Both the position numbers and the translations under genes were made by a program. From the NCBI RefSeq assembly GCF_051014685.1, contig NW_027478722.1, forward strand, positions 62,001-126,000: DNA of 64,000 bases, written 5' to 3'. Shown here piece after piece: positions 1 through 14,159 of this stretch; positions within the stretch are counted from its first letter, which is position 1, and each line of letters opens with the position of its first letter. This DNA is from Ptiloglossa arizonensis (Eukaryota > Arthropoda > Insecta > Hymenoptera > Colletidae). Under the pieces are notes generated by a model. The model made no database searches. It saw only the letters and a list, made by a program, of their open reading frames with translations, and was not told the DNA's origin.

Positions 1-3000
1 GTATTTTTTCCCTAGCCCATTCTGGTTAAGCGTTTGGAGCAGCAGAATTGCGAAAAATTTGTTGCCTTCCCAACCATTTCTTGGCTTCAAACTCCCATAT
101 CTCGCGAACGGAATGACCTAACCCAAAAATTCCTATTGCATCTGGAAGTAGAAGCTCTACCGATCACAACGGTATGTGTATTTTTTCCCTAGGCCATTCT
201 GGTTAAGCGTTTGGAGCAGCAGAAGTGCGAAAAATTTGTTGTCTTCTCAACCATTTCTTAGCTTCAAACTCCCATATCTCGCGAACGGATTGACCTAACC
301 CAAAAATTCCAGTTGCATCTGAAAGTAGAAACTCACCCGATTACAACGGTATGTGTATTATTTCCCTAGGCCATTCTGGTTAAGCGTTTGGAGCAGCAGA
401 ATTGCGAAAAATTTTTTGCCTTCTCAACCATTTCTTTGCTTCAAACTCCCATATCTCGCGAACGGAATGACCTAACCCAAAAATTCCTATTGCATCTGGA
501 AGTAGAAACTCTACCGATTACAACGGTATGTGTATTTTTTCCCTAGGCCATTCTGGTTAAGCGTTTGGAGCAGCAGAATTGCGAAAAATTTTTGCCTTCT
601 CAACCATTTCTTGGCTTCAAACTCCCATATCTCGCGCACGGATTGACCTAACCCAAAAATTCCTGTTGCGTCTGAAAGTAGAAACTCGCCCGATTACAGC
701 GGTATGTGTATTTTTACCCTAGGCCATTCTGGTTAAGCGTTTGGAGCAGCAGAATTACGACAAATTTTTTGCCTTCTCAACCATTTCTTGGCTTCAAACT
801 CCCATATCTCGCGAACGGATTGACCTAACCCAAAAATTCCTGTTGCGTCTGAAAGTAGAAACTCGCCCGATTACAACGGTGTGTGTATTTTGTTCCTAGG
901 CCATTCTGGTTAAGCGTTTGAAGCAGCAGAAGTGAGAAAAATTTGTTGTCTTCTCAACCATTTCTTTGCTTCAAACTCCCATATCTCGCGAACGGAATGA
1001 CCTAACCCAAAAATTCCTATTGCATCTGGAAGTAGAAACTCTAACGATTACAACGGTATGTGTATTTTTTCCCTAGGCCATTCTGGTTAAGCGTTTGGAG
1101 CAGCAGAATTGCGAAAAATTTTTTGCCTTCTAAACCATTTCTTGGCTTCAAACTCCCATATCTCGCGCACGGATTGACCTAACCCAAAAATTCCTATTGC
1201 ATCTGAAAGTAGAAACTCGCCCGATTACAGCGGTATGTGTATTTTTTTCCTAGGCCATTCTGGTTAAGCGTTTGGAGCAGCAGAATTGCGAAAAATTTTT
1301 TGCCTTCTCAACCATTTCTTGGCTTCAAACTCCCATATCTCGCGAACGGATTGGCCTAACCCAAAAATTCCTATTGCATCTGAAAGTCGAAACTCGTCCG
1401 ATTACAACGGTATGTGTATTTTTTCCCTAGGCCATTCTGGTTAAGCGTTTGGAGCAGCAGGACTGCGAAAAATTTTTTGCCTTCTCAATCATTTCTTGGC
1501 TTCAAAATCCCATATCTCGCGAACGGATGGACCTAACCCAAAAAGTCCTATTGCGTCTGAAAGTAGAAACTCGCCCGATTACAACGGTATGTGTATTTTT
1601 TCCCTAGCCCACTCTGGTCAAGCGTTTGGAGAAGCCGAATTGCGAAAAATTTGTTTTCTTCTCAACCATTTCTTGTTTTCAAACTCCCATACCTCGCGAA
1701 AGGATTGACCTATCCCAAAAATTCCTATTGCATCTGAAAGTAGAATCTCGCCCGATTACAACGGTATGTGTATTTTTTCCCAAAGCCATTCTGGTTAAGC
1801 GTTTGGAGCAGCAGAATTGCGAAAAATTTTTTGCTTTCTCAACCATTTCTTGGCTTCAAACTCCCATATCTCGCGAAGGGATTAACCTAACCCAAAAATT
1901 CCTATTGCATCTGAAAGTCGAAACTCGCCCGATTACAACGGTATGTGTATTTTCTCCCTAGGCCATTCTGGTTAAACGTTTGGAGCAGCAGAATTGCGAA
2001 AAATTTTTTGCCTCCTCAACCATTTCTTGGCTTCAAACTCCCATATCTCGCGAACGGATGGACCTAACCCAAAAAGTCCTATTGCATCTGAAAGTAGAAA
2101 CTCGCCCGACTACAACGGTATGTGTATTTTTTCCCTAGGCCATTCTGGTTAAGCGTTTGGAGCAGCAGAATTGCGAAAAATTTTTTGCCTTCTCAACCAT
2201 TCCTTGGCTTCAAACTCCCATATCTCGCGAACGGATTGACCTAACTCAAAAATTCCTGTTGCGCCTGAAAGTAGACACTCGCCCGATTACAGCGGTATGT
2301 GTATTTTTACCCTAGGCCATTCTGGTTAAGCGTTTGGAGCAGCAGAATTGCGAAAAATTTTTTGCCTTCTCAACCGTTCCTTGGCTTCAAACTCCCATAT
2401 CTCGCGAACGGATTGACCTAACTCAAAAATTCCTGTTGCGTCTGAAAGTCGAAACTCGCCCGATTACAACGGTATGTGTATTTTCTCCCTAGGCCATTCT
2501 GGTTAAACGTTTGGAGCAGCAGAATTGCGAAAAATTTTTTGCTTTCTCAACCATTTCTTGGCTTCAAACTCCCATATCTCGCGAAGGGATTAACCTAACC
2601 CAAAAATTCCTATTGCATCTGAAAGTCGAAACTCGCCCGATTACAACGGCATGTGTATTTTCTCCCTAGGCCATTCTGGTTAAACGTTTGGAGCAGCAGA
2701 ATTGCGAAAAATTTTTTGCCTCCTCAACCATTTCTTGGCTTCAAACTCCCATATCTCGCGAACGGATGGACCTAACCCAAAAAGTCCTATTGCATCTGAA
2801 AGTAGAAACTCGCCCGACTACAACGGTATGTGTATTTTTTCCCTAGGCCATTCTGGTTAAGCGTTTGGAGCAGCAGAATTGCGAAAAATTTTTTGCCTTC
2901 TCAACCATTCCTTGGCTTCAAACTCCCATATCTCGCGAACGGATTGACCTAACTCAAAAATTCCTGTTGCGCCTGAAAGTAGACACTCGCCCGATTACAG

Positions 3001-4838
3001 CGGTATGTGTATTTTTACCCTAGGCCATTCTGGTTAAGCGTTTGGAGCAGCAGAATTGCGAAAAATTTTTTGCCTTCTCAACCGTTCCTTGGCTTCAAAC
3101 TCCCATATCTCGCGAACGGATTGACCTAACTCAAAAATTCCTGTTGCGTCTGAAAGTAGAAACTCGCCCGATTACAGCGGTATGTGTATTTTTACCCTAG
3201 CCCATTCTGGTTAAGCGTTTGGAGCAGCAGAATTGCGAACAATTTTTTGCCTTCTCAACCATTTCTTGGCTTCAAACTCCCATATCTCGCGAACGGATTG
3301 ACCAAACCCAAAAATTCCTGTAGCGTCTGAAAGTAGAAACTCGCCCGATTACAACGGTATGTGTATTTTTTCCCCAGGCCATTCTGGTCAAGCGTTTGGA
3401 GCAGCAGAATTGCGAAAAATTTTTTGCCTTCTCAACCATTTCTTGGCTTCAAACTCCCATATCTCGCGAACGGATTGACCTAACCCAAAAATTCCTGTTG
3501 CGTCTGAAAGTAGAAACTAGCCCGATTACAACGGTATGTGTATTTTTTCCCTAGCCCATTCTGGTTAAGCGTTTGGAGCAGCAGAATTGCGAAAAATTTG
3601 TTGCCTTCCCAACCATTTCTTGGCTTCAAACTCCCATATCTCGCGAACGGAATGACCTAACCCAAAAATTCCTATTGCATCTGGAAGTAGAAGCTCTACC
3701 GATCACAACGGTATGTGTATTTTTTCCCTAGGCCATTCTGGTTAAGCGTTTGGAGCAGCAGAAGTGCGAAAAATTTGTTGTCTTCTCAACCATTTCTTAG
3801 CTTCAAACTCCCATATCTCGCGAACGGATTGACCTAACCCAAAAATTCCAGTTGCATCTGAAAGTAGAAACTCACCCGATTACAACGGTATGTGTATTAT
3901 TTCCCTAGGCCATTCTGGTTAAGCGTTTGGAGCAGCAGAATTGCGAAAAATTTTTTGCCTTCTCAACCATTTCTTTGCTTCAAACTCCCATATCTCGCGA
4001 ACGGAATGACCTAACCCAAAAATTCCTATTGCATCTGGAAGTAGAAACTCTACCGATTACAACGGTATGTGTATTTTTTCCCTAGGCCATTCTGGTTAAG
4101 CGTTTGGAGCAGCAGAATTGCGAAAAATTTTTGCCTTCTCAACCATTTCTTGGCTTCAAACTCCCATATCTCGCGCACGGATTGACCTAACCCAAAAATT
4201 CCTGTTGCGTCTGAAAGTAGAAACTCGCCCGATTACAGCGGTATGTGTATTTTTACCCTAGGCCATTCTGGTTAAGCGTTTGGAGCAGCAGAATTACGAC
4301 AAATTTTTTGCCTTCTCAACCATTTCTTGGCTTCAAACTCCCATATCTCGCGAACGGATTGACCTAACCCAAAAATTCCTGTTGCGTCTGAAAGTAGAAA
4401 CTCGCCCGATTACAACGGTGTGTGTATTTTGTTCCTAGGCCATTCTGGTTAAGCGTTTGAAGCAGCAGAAGTGAGAAAAATTTGTTGTCTTCTCAACCAT
4501 TTCTTTGCTTCAAACTCCCATATCTCGCGAACGGAATGACCTAACCCAAAAATTCCTATTGCATCTGGAAGTAGAAACTCTAACGATTACAACGGTATGT
4601 GTATTTTTTCCCTAGGCCATTCTGGTTAAGCGTTTGGAGCAGCAGAATTGCGAAAAATTTTTTGCCTTCTAAACCATTTCTTGGCTTCAAACTCCCATAT
4701 CTCGCGCACGGATTGACCTAACCCAAAAATTCCTATTGCATCTGAAAGTAGAAACTCGCCCGATTACAGCGGTATGTGTATTTTTTTCCTAGGCCATTCT
4801 GGTTAAGCGTTTGGAGCAGCAGAATTGCGAAAAATTTT
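1..4838 (+). repeat. 20-unit higher-order duplication, period 3539 bp
   Basis: Line-by-line comparison shows 1-1299 matching 3540-4838 at every base I checked, including private variants such as GTGAGAAAA near 930 and 4470, TTTTGTTCC near 890 and 4430, and the one-base-short AATTTTTGCC unit near 590 and 4130. The match stops at 1300/4839 (T against C in the A5T6 tract). The period is 20 units minus one base, explained by that short unit. The left edge lies outside the window, so the true copy may be longer. A 1.3-kb perfect match among units that otherwise differ by several percent indicates a very recent copy. Confidence 0.9.
1800..3157 (+). repeat. 4-unit tandem higher-order repeat, 708-bp period
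   Basis: The blocks 1800-2449 and 2508-3157 match, with one difference seen (ACGGTATG near 1942 against ACGGCATG near 2650). Both share the rare CGCGAAGGGATTAACC variant (1873 and 2581), the GTTAAACG variant and the CGGATGGACC variant. The 708-bp shift is exactly four units. The repeat lies inside the interval between the two copies of the 20-unit duplication, so it is a separate event. Confidence 0.9.
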
Positions 4839-7800
4839 CTGCCTTCTCAACCATTTCTTGGCTTCAAACTCCCATATCTCGCGAACGGATTGACCTAACC
4901 CAAAAATTCCTGTTGCGTCTGAAAGTAGAAACTCGCCCGATTACAACGGTATGTGTATTTTTTCCTTTGGCCATTCTGGTTAAGCGTTTGGAGCAGCAGA
5001 ATTGCGAAAAATTTTTGCCTTCTCAACCATTTCTTGGCTTCAAACTCCCATATCTCGCGCACGGATTGACCTAACCCAAAAATTCCTGTTGCGTCTGAAA
5101 GTAGAAACTCGCCCGATTACAGCGGTATGTGTATTTTTACCCTAGGCCATTCTGGTTAAGCGTTTGGAGCAGCAGAATTACGACAAATTTTTTGCCTTCT
5201 CAACCATTTCTTGGCTTCAAACTCCCATATCTCGCGAACGGATTGACCTAACCCAAAAATTCCTGTTGCGTCTGAAAGTAGAAACTCGCCCGATTACAAC
5301 GGTGTGTGTATTTTTTTCCTAGGCCATTCTGGTTAAGCGTTTGAAGCAGCAGAAGTGCGAAAAATTTGTTGTCTTCTCAACCATTTCTTTGCTTCAAACT
5401 CCCATATCTCGCGAACGGAATGACCTAACCCAAAAATTCCTATTGCATCTGGAAGTAGAAACTCTAACGATTACAACGGTATGTGTATTTTTTCCCTAGG
5501 CCATTCTGGTTAAGCGTTTGGAGCAGCAGAATTGCGAAAAATTTTTTGCCTTCTAAACCATTTCTTGGCTTCAAACTCCCATATCTCGCGAACGGATTGA
5601 CCTAACCCAAAAATTCCTGTTGCGTCTGAAAGTAGAAACTCGCCCGATTACAACGGTGTGTGTATTTTTTTCCTAGGCCATTCTGGTTAAGCGTTTGAAG
5701 CAGCAGAAGTGCGAAAAATTTGTTGTCTTCTCAACCATTTCTTTGCTTCAAACTCCCATATCTCGCAAGCGGATTGACCTAACCCAAAAATTCCTGTTGC
5801 ATCTGAAAGTAGAAACTCGCCCGATTACAACGGTGTGTGTATTTTTTTCCTAGGCCATTCTGGTTAAGCGTTTGAAGCAGCAGAAGTGCGAAAAATTTGT
5901 TGTCTTCTCAACCATTTCTTTGCTTCAAACTCCCATATCTCGCGAACGGAATGACCTAACCCAAAAATTCCTATTGCATCTGGAAGTAGAAACTCTAACG
6001 ATTACAACGGTATGTGTATTTTTTCCCTAGGCCATTCTGGTTAAGCGTTTGGAGCAGCAGAATTGCGAAAAATTTTCTGCCTTCTCAACCATTTCTTGGC
6101 TTCAAACACCCATATCTCGCGAACGGATTGACCTAACCCAAAAATTCCTGTTGCGTCTGAAAGTAGAAACTCGCCCGATTACAACGGTGTTTGTATTTTT
6201 TTCCTAGGACATTCTGGTTAAGCGTTTGGAGCAGCAGAAGTGCGAAAAATTTGTTGTCTTCTCAACCATTTCTTAGCTTCAAACTCCCATATCTCGCGAA
6301 CGGATTGACCTAACCCAAAAATTCCTGTTGCATCTGAAAGTAGAAACTCGCCCGATTACAACGGTATGTGTATTTTTTCCCTAGGCCATTCTGGTTAAGC
6401 GTTTGGAGCAGCAGAATTGCGAAAAATTTTTTGCCTTCTGAACCATTTCTTGGCTTCAAACTCCCATATCTCGCGAACGGATTGACCTAACCCAAAAAGT
6501 CCTATTGCATCTGAAAGTAGAAACTCGCCCGATTACAACGGCATGTGTATTTTTTCCCTAGGCCATTCTGGTTAAGCGTTTGGAGCAGCAGAATTGCGAA
6601 AAATTTTTTGCCTTCTCAACCATTTCTTGGCTTCAAACTCCCATACCTCGCGAACGGATTGACCTAACCCAAAAATTCCTGTAGCGTCTGAAAGTAGAAA
6701 CTCGCCCGATTACAACGGTATGTGTATTTTTTCCCCAGGCCATTCTGGTTAAGCGTTTGGAGCAGCAGAATTGCGAAAAATTTTTTGCCTTCTCAACCAT
6801 TCCTTGGCTTCAAACTCCCATATCTCGCGAACGGATTGACCTAACTCAAAAATTCCTGTTGCGCCTGAAAGTAGACACTCGCCCGATTACAACGGTATGT
6901 GTATTTTTACCCTAGGCCATTCTGGTTAAGCGTTTGGAGCAGCAGAATTGCGAAAAATTTTTTGCCTTCTCAACCATTTCTTGGCTTCAAACTCCCATAT
7001 CTCGCGAACGGATTGACCTAACCCAAAAATTCCTGCTGCATCTGAAAGTAGAAACTCGCCCGATTACAACGGTATGTGTATTTTTTCCCTAGGCCATTCT
7101 GGTTAAGCGTTTGGAGCAGCAGAATTGCGAAAAATTTTTTGCCTTCTCAACCGTTCCTTGGCTTCAAACTCCCATATCTCGCGAACGGATTGACCTAACT
7201 CAAAAATTCCTGTTGCGTCTGAAAGTAGAAACTCGCCCGATTACAGCGGTATGTGTATTCTTACCCTAGCCCATTCTGGTTAAGCGTTTGGAGCAGCAGA
7301 ATTGCGAACAATTTTTTGCCTTCTCAACCATTTCTTGGCTTCAAACTCCCATATCTCGCGAACGGATTGACCAAACCCAAAAATTCCTGTAGCGTCTGAA
7401 AGTAGAAACTCGCCCGATTACAACGGTATGTGTATTTTTTCCCCAGGCCATTCTGGTCAAGCGTTTGGAGCAGCAGAATTGCGAAAAATTTTTTGCCTTC
7501 TCAACCATTTCTTGGCTTCAAACTCCCATATCTCGCGAACGGATTGACCTAACCCAAAAATTCCTGTTGCGTCTGAAAGTAGAAACTAGCCCGATTACAA
7601 CGGTATGTGTATTTTTTCCCTAGCCCATTCTGGTTAAGCGTTTGGAGCAGCAGAATTGCGAAAAATTTGTTGCCTTCTCAACCATTTCTTGGCTTCAAAC
7701 TCCCATATCTCGCGAACGGAATGACCTAACCCAAAAATTCCTATTGCATCTGGAAGTGGAAGCTCTACCGATCACAACGGTATGTGTATTTTTTCCCTAG

Positions 7801-10697
7801 GCCATTCTGGTTAAGCGTTTGGAGCAGCAGAAGTGCGAAAAATTTGTTGTCTTCTCAACCATTTCTTAGCTTCAAACTCCCATATCTCGCGAACGGATTG
7901 ACCTAACCCAAAAATTCCAGTTGCATCTGAAAGTAGAAACTCACCCGATTGCACCGGTATGTGTATTATTTCCCTAGGCCATTCTGGTTAAGCGTTTGGA
8001 GCAGCAGAATTGCGAAAAATTTTTTGCCTTCTCAACCATTTCTTTGCTTCAAACTCCCATATCTCGCGAACGGAATGACCTAACCCAAAAATTCCTATTG
8101 CATCTGGAAGTAGAAGCTCTACCGATTACAACGGTATGTGTATTTTTTCCCTAGGCCATTCTGGTTAAGCGTTTGGAGCAGCAGAATTGCGAAAAATTTT
8201 TGCCTTCTCAACCATTTCTTGGCTTCAAACTCCCATATCTCGCGCACGGATTGACCTAACCCAAAAATTCCTGTTGCGTCTGAAAGTAGAAACTCGCCCG
8301 ATTACAGCGGTATGTGTATTTTTACCCTAGGCCATTCTGGTTAAGCGTTTGGAGCAGCAGAATTACGACAAATTTTTTGCCTTCTCAACCATTTCTTGGC
8401 TTCAAACTCCCATATCTCGCGAACGGATTGACCTAACCCAAAAATTCCTGTTGCGTCTGAAAGTAGAAACTCGCCCGATTACAACGGTGTGTGTATTTTT
8501 TTCCTAGGCCATTCTGGTTAAGCGTTTGAAGCAGCAGAAGTGCGAAAAATTTGTTGTCTTCTCAACCATTTCTTTGCTTCAAACTCCCATATCTCGCGAA
8601 CGGAATGACCTAACCCAAAAATTCCTATTGCATCTGGAAGTAGAAACTCTAACGATTACAACGGTATGTGTATTTTTTCCCTAGGCCATTCTGGTTAAGC
8701 GTTTGGAGCAGCAGAATTGCGAAAAATTTTTTGCCTTCTAAACCATTTCTTGGCTTCAAACTCCCATATCTCGCGCACGGATTGACCTAACCCAAAAATT
8801 CCTATTGCATCTGAAAGTAGAAACTCGCCCGATTACAGCGGTATGTGTATTTTTTTCCTAGGCCATTCTGGTTAAGCGTTTGGAGCAGCAGAATTGCGAA
8901 AAATTTTCTGCCTTCTCAACCATTTCTTGGCTTCAAACTCCCATATCTCGCGAACGGATTGACCTAACCCAAAAATTCCTGTTGCGTCTGAAAGTAGAAA
9001 CTCGCCCGATTACAACGGTATGTGTATTTTTTCCTTTGGCCATTCTGGTTAAGCGTTTGGAGCAGCAGAATTGCGAAAAATTTTTGCCTTCTCAACCATT
9101 TCTTGGCTTCAAACTCCCATATCTCGCGCACGGATTGACCTAACCCAAAAATTCCTGTTGCGTCTGAAAGTAGAAACTCGCCCGATTACAGCGGTATGTG
9201 TATTTTTACCCTAGGCCATTCTGGTTAAGCGTTTGGAGCAGCAGAATTACGACAAATTTTTTGCCTTCTCAACCATTTCTTGGCTTCAAACTCCCATATC
9301 TCGCGAACGGATTGACCTAACCCAAAAATTCCTGTTGCGTCTGAAAGTAGAAACTCGCCCGATTACAACGGTGTGTGTATTTTTTTCCTAGGCCATTCTG
9401 GTTAAGCGTTTGAAGCAGCAGAAGTGCGAAAAATTTGTTGTCTTCTCAACCATTTCTTTGCTTCAAACTCCCATATCTCGCGAACGGAATGACCTAACCC
9501 AAAAATTCCTATTGCATCTGGAAGTAGAAACTCTAACGATTACAACGGTATGTGTATTTTTTCCCTAGGCCATTCTGGTTAAGCGTTTGGAGCAGCAGAA
9601 TTGCGAAAAATTTTTTGCCTTCTAAACCATTTCTTGGCTTCAAACTCCCATATCTCGCGAACGGATTGACCTAACCCAAAAATTCCTGTTGCGTCTGAAA
9701 GTAGAAACTCGCCCGATTACAACGGTGTGTGTATTTTTTTCCTAGGCCATTCTGGTTAAGCGTTTGAAGCAGCAGAAGTGCGAAAAATTTGTTGTCTTCT
9801 CAACCATTTCTTTGCTTCAAACTCCCATATCTCGCGAACGGATTGACCTAACCCAAAAATTCCTGTTGCATCTGAAAGTAGAAACTCGCCCGATTACAAC
9901 GGTGTGTGTATTTTTTTCCTAGGCCATTCTGGTTAAGCGTTTGAAGCAGCAGAAGTGCGAAAAATTTGTTGTCTTCTCAACCATTTCTTTGCTTCAAACT
10001 CCCATATCTCGCGAACGGAATGACCTAACCCAAAAATTCCTATTGCATCTGGAAGTAGAAACTCTAACGATTACAACGGTATGTGTATTTTTTCCCTAGG
10101 CCATTCTGGTTAAGCGTTTGGAGCAGCAGAATTGCGAAAAATTTTCTGCCTTCTCAACCATTTCTTGGCTTCAAACACCCATATCTCGCGAACGGATTGA
10201 CCTAACCCAAAAATTCCTGTTGCGTCTGAAAGTAGAAACTCGCCCGATTACAACGGTGTTTGTATTTTTTTCCTAGGACATTCTGGTTAAGCGTTTGGAG
10301 CAGCAGAAGTGCGAAAAATTTGTTGTCTTCTCAACCATTTCTTAGCTTCAAACTCCCATATCTCGCGAACGGATTGACCTAACCCAAAAATTCCTGTTGC
10401 ATCTGAAAGTAGAAACTCGCCCGATTACAACGGTATGTGTATTTTTTCCCTAGGCCATTCTGGTTAAGCGTTTGGAGCAGCAGAATTGCGAAAAATTTTT
10501 TGCCTTCTGAACCATTTCTTGGCTTCAAACTCCCATATCTCGCGAACGGATTGACCTAACCCAAAAAGTCCTATTGCATCTGAAAGTAGAAACTCGCCCG
10601 ATTACAACGGCATGTGTATTTTTTCCCTAGGCCATTCTGGTTAAGCGTTTGGAGCAGCAGAATTGCGAAAAATTTTTTGCCTTCTCAACCATTTCTT
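3020..10697 (+). repeat. 23-unit higher-order repeat, 4069-bp period, two copies
   Basis: 3020-6628 aligns with 7089-10697, about 3.6 kb, with about ten differences seen by eye (for example CCC/CTC near 3608, GATTACAACGG against GATTGCACCGG near 7949, GCAAGC against GCGAAC near 5766). The edges are set by GTATTTTTACCC against GTATTTTTTCCC on the left and by CTTGG against CTTTG at 6629/10698 on the right. The period is 23 units minus two bases, from two one-base-short units. The pair shares rare markers such as CCTTTGGCC near 4974 and 9043, which removes the usual in-frame stop and creates matching chance ORFs in both copies. Confidence 0.9.
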
Positions 10698-13600
10698 TGC
10701 TTCAAACTCCCATATCTCGCGAACGGAATGACCTAACCCAAAAATTCCTATTGCATCTGGAAGTAGAAACTCTACCGATTACAACGGTATGTGTATTTTT
10801 TCCCTAGGCCATTCTGGCTAAGCGTTTGGAGCAGCAGAATTGCGAAAAATTTTTGCCTTCTCAACCATTTCTTGGCTTCAAACTCCCATATCTCGCGCAC
10901 GGATTGACCTAACCCAAAAATTCCTATTGCATCTGAAAGTAGAAACTCGCCCGATTACAACGGTATGTGTATTTTTTTCCTAGGCCATTCTGGTTAAGCG
11001 TTTGGAGCAGCAGAATTGCGAAAAATTTTCTGCCTTCTCAACCATTTCTTGGCTTCAAACTCCCATATCTCGCGAACGGATTGACCTAACCCAAAAATTC
11101 CTGTTGCGTCTGAAAGTAGGAACTCGCCCGATTACAACGGTTTGTGTATTTTTTCCCTAGGCCATTCTGGTTAAGCGTTTGGAGCAGCAGAATTGCGAAA
11201 AATTTTTTGCCTTCTCAAACGTTCCTTGGCTTCAAACTCCCATATCTCGCGAACGGATTGACCTAACTCAAAAATTCCTGTTGCGTCTGAAAGTAGAAAC
11301 TCGCCCGATTACAGCGGTATGTGTATTTTTACCCTAGGCCATTCTGGTTAAGCGTTTGGAGCAGCAGAATTACGACAAATTTTTTGCCTTCTCAACCATT
11401 TCTTGGCTTCAAACTCCCATATCTCGCGAACGGATTGACCTAACCCAAAAATTCCTGTTGCGTCTGAAAGTAGAAACTCGCCCGATTACAACGGTGTGTG
11501 TATTTTTTTCCTAGGCCATTCTGGTTAAGCGTTTGAAGCAGCAGAAGTGCGAAAAATTTGTTGTCTTCTCAACCATTTCTTAGCTTCAAACTCCCATATC
11601 TCGCGAACGGATTGACCTAACCCAAAAATTCCTGTTGCATCTGAAAGTAGAAACTCGCCCGATTACAACGGTATGTGTATTATTTCCCTAGGCCATTCTG
11701 GTTAAGCGTTTGGAGCAGCAGAATTGCGAAAAATTTTTTGCCATCTCAACCATTTCTTGGCTTCAAACTCCCATATCTCGCGAACGGATTGACCTAACCC
11801 AAAAATTCCTGTTGCGTCTGAAAGTAGAAACTCGCCCGATTACAACGGTGTGTTTATTTTTTTCCTAGGCCATTCTGGTTAAGCGTTTGAAGCAGCAGAA
11901 GTGCGAAAAATTTGTTGTCTTCTCAACCATTTCTTTGCTTCAAACTCCCATATCTCGCGAACGGAATGACCTAACCCAAAAATTCCTATTGCATCTGGAA
12001 GTAGAAACTCTAACGATTACAACGGTATGTGTATTTTTTCCCTAGGCCATTCTGGTTAAGCGTTTGGAGCAGCAGAATTGCGAAAAATTTTCTGCCTTCT
12101 CAACCATTTCTTGGCTTCAAACACCCATATCTCGCGAACGGATTGACCTAACCCAAAAATTCCTGTTGCGTCTGAAAGTAGAAACTCGCCCGATTACAAC
12201 GGTGTTTGTATTTTTTTCCTAGGACATTCTGGTTAAGCGTTTGGAGCAGCAGAAGTGCGAAAAATTTGTTGTCTTCTCAACCATTTCTTAGCTTCAAACT
12301 CCCATATCTCGCGAACGGATTGACCTAACCCAAAAATTCCTGTTGCATCTGAAAGTAGAAACTCGCCCGATTACAACGGTATGTGTATTTTTTCCCTAGG
12401 CCATTCTGGTTAAGCGTTTGGAGCAGCAGAATTGCGAAAAATTTTTTGCCTTCTGAACCATTTCTTGGCTTCAAACTCCCATATCTCGCGAACGGATTGA
12501 CCTAACCCAAAAAGTCCTATTGCATCTGAAAGTAGAAACTCGCCCGATTACAACGGCATGTGTATTTTTTCCCTAGGCCATTCTGGTTAAGCGTTTGGAG
12601 CAGCAGAATTGCGAAAAATTTTTTGCCTTCTCAACCATTTCTTTGCTTCAAACTCCCATATCTCGCGAACGGAATGACCTAACCCAAAAATTCCTATTGC
12701 ATCTGGAAGTAGAAACTCTACCGATTACAACGGTATGTGTATTTTTTCCCTAGGCCATTCTGGCTAAGCGTTTGGAGCAGCAGAATTGCGAAAAATTTTT
12801 GCCTTCTCAACCATTTCTTGGCTTCAAACTCCCATATCTCGCGCACGGATTGACCTAACCCAAAAATTCCTATTGCATCTGAAAGTAGAAACTCGCCCGA
12901 TTACAACGGTATGTGTATTTTTTTCCTAGGCCATTCTGGTTAAGCGTTTGGAGCAGCAGAATTGCGAAAAATTTTCTGCCTTCTCAACCATTTCTTGGCT
13001 TCAAACTCCCATATCTCGCGAACGGATTGACCTAACCCAAAAATTCCTGTTGCGTCTGAAAGTAGGAACTCGCCCGATTACAACGGTTTGTGTATTTTTT
13101 CCCTAGGCCATTCTGGTTAAGCGTTTGGAGCAGCAGAATTGCGAAAAATTTTTTGCCTTCTCAAACGTTCCTTGGCTTCAAACTCCCATATCTCGCGAAC
13201 GGATTGACCTAACTCAAAAATTCCTGTTGCGTCTGAAAGTAGAAACTCGCCCGATTACAGCGGTATGTGTATTTTTACCCTAGGCCATTCTGGTTAAGCG
13301 TTTGGAGCAGCAGAATTACGACAAATTTTTTGCCTTCTCAACCATTTCTTGGCTTCAAACTCCCATATCTCGCGAACGGATTGACCTAACCCAAAAATTC
13401 CTGTTGCGTCTGAAAGTAGAAACTCGCCCGATTACAACGGTGTGTGTATTTTTTTCCTAGGCCATTCTGGTTAAGCGTTTGAAGCAGCAGAAGTGCGAAA
13501 AATTTGTTGTCTTCTCAACCATTTCTTAGCTTCAAACTCCCATATCTCGCGAACGGATTGACCTAACCCAAAAATTCCTGTTGCATCTGAAAGTAGAAAC

Positions 13601-13881
13601 TCGCCCGATTACAACGGTATGTGTATTATTTCCCTAGGCCATTCTGGTTAAGCGTTTGGAGCAGCAGAATTGCGAAAAATTTTTTGCCATCTCAACCATT
13701 TCTTGGCTTCAAACTCCCATATCTCGCGAACGGATTGACCTAACCCAAAAATTCCTGTTGCGTCTGAAAGTAGAAACTCGCCCGATTACAACGGTGTGTT
13801 TATTTTTTTCCTAGGCCATTCTGGTTAAGCGTTTGAAGCAGCAGAAGTGCGAAAAATTTGTTGTCTTCTCAACCATTTCTT
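9909..13881 (+). repeat. 11-unit tandem higher-order repeat, 1946-bp period
   Basis: 9909-11935 matches 11855-13881, about 2.03 kb, with no difference found in the stretches compared. Shared rare variants include CATTCTGGCTAAGC (10816 and 12762), CTTCAAACACCC (10171 and 12117), CTCAAACGTTCC and the TAGGAACTCG variant. The left edge is GTGTGTAT against GTGTTTAT (9908/11854); the right edge is CTTTGC against CTTAGC (11936/13882). The first copy starts inside the right-hand part of the 4069-bp repeat, so this duplication was laid over the older one. Confidence 0.9.
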
Positions 13882-14159
13882 AGCTTCAAACTCCCATATC
13901 TCGCGAACGGATTGACCTAACCCAAAAATTCCTGTTGCATCTGAAAGTAGAAACTCGCCCGATTACAACGGTATGTGTATTATTTCCCTAGGCCATTCTG
14001 GTTAAGCGTTTGGAGCAGCAGAATTGCGAAAAATTTTTTGCCTTCTCAACCATTTCTTTGCTTCAAACTCCCATATCTCGCGAACGGAATGACCTAACCC
14101 AAAAATTCCTATTGCATCTGGAAGTAGAAACTCTAACGATTACAACGGTATGTGTATTT

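Noticed and set aside
1626..1961. Plus-strand ORFs of about 68-146 codons beginning MEQQNCEKF, MRKIF or similar (also near 4811, 8880, 18079, 26039, 30477, 32237, 33475, 35080, 48700, 52753)
   Set aside because: They are translations of the satellite itself. The unit is 59 codons long, so a frame stays open across units wherever the CCTAGG stop is mutated or a one-base indel shifts frame. No start context, no unique sequence and no gene neighbours.
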